The notes below the pieces were generated by a model that was not told the origin of the DNA, did not search any database, and worked only from the letters and a program-made list of their open reading frames with translations. A stretch of DNA of 5,316 nt from Deltaproteobacteria bacterium CG07_land_8_20_14_0_80_60_11. Its GTDB lineage: Bacteria; Desulfobacterota; Desulfobaccia; Desulfobaccales; 0-14-0-80-60-11. The stretch's first letter is position 1, and each line of letters starts with the position of its first letter. Where the stretch lies: NCBI GenBank assembly GCA_002779455.1, contig PEWM01000093.1:1-5316 (forward strand), written 5' to 3'. Both the position numbers and the translations under genes were made by a program. Below, piece after piece: positions 5,214 to 5,316 of the stretch.

Positions 5214-5316
5214 AAAAGCCCCTAACTGCCCGGCACGCCTGCCCGCAACCCCCACCATCCCGCACCCTGCATCATTTTGTTTTTCGGTTTCCTAAGCCTC
5301 TAAAATCCGCGTTTTA
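5199..5316. other. 3' intergenic end of the window
   Basis: No gene is visible here. It has the hairpin partner CCCTAAC, a C-rich stretch (about 5219-5270), and a T-rich run (5275-5285). No stable stem lies directly before the T-run, so I do not call a terminator. A TTTTA-rich edge at the end may lead to the next gene's control region. Confidence 0.4.

Noticed and set aside
5219..5290. Intrinsic terminator for the speD/CorC-like operon
   Set aside because: The T-run at 5275-5285 has no stable stem directly before it, and the hairpin at 5194-5226 is not followed by T residues.

Overview
The window looks like a chromosomal segment of a GC-rich anaerobic or microaerobic bacterium. The gene families (a GlcF/HdrB-type iron-sulfur protein, a lone receiver protein, a DUF1015 protein, a short bacterial-type SpeD and a soluble CorC-like CBS protein) would fit Desulfobacterota (the former Deltaproteobacteria, such as sulfate reducers or syntrophs). 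This placement is inference from gene content and style; no marker gene is present. There are no rRNA or tRNA genes, CRISPR arrays, transposases or phage genes.

Layout. Minus strand, read right to left: a DUF1015 protein (3477 to 2119, GTG start), a single-domain response regulator (1973 to 1530), and a two-[4Fe-4S], two-CCG-domain oxidoreductase subunit of the GlcF type (1341 to 1), which leaves the window at the left edge without a stop. Gaps of 145 and 188 bp separate these three genes, so they need not form one operon. Plus strand: speD (S-adenosylmethionine decarboxylase proenzyme, TTG start at 3898), then, 2 nt after its stop, a CorC/YbeX-like CBS-domain protein (4338-5198). The last 118 bp carry no gene that I can see.

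The most interesting part is the 420-bp divergent intergenic region between the DUF1015 gene and speD. It holds two opposed sigma70-like promoters (TTGACG-16-TAAATT leftward, TTGACC-17-TATATA rightward). Their -35 boxes are embedded in a 13-bp perfect inverted repeat, each arm of which has its own small dyad (AATA-N2-TATT). The rightward promoter would give speD a leader of about 260 nt. That leader contains a possible 12-codon upstream ORF over a hairpin, three compact hairpins (one closed by a GCGA tetraloop), and an upstream segment (3745-3757) that can pair over 13 contiguous positions with the speD Shine-Dalgarno region (3877-3889). A second possible stem (3715-3720 with 3767-3772) cannot form together with that pairing unless as a pseudoknot. 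This is the arrangement expected of a translation-controlling RNA switch. I do not recognise it as a known riboswitch class.

Functionally, speD and the CorC-like gene would be translated from one message. SpeD commits SAM to polyamine synthesis, and CorC/YbeX proteins are linked to Mg2+/Co2+ homeostasis and ribosome integrity. Polyamines and Mg2+ are interchangeable counter-ions for RNA, so a shared leader that senses one of them is a reasonable hypothesis, but nothing here proves it. Two short heptad-repeat patches (1363-1381 and 5193-5213) lie outside or at the ends of genes.
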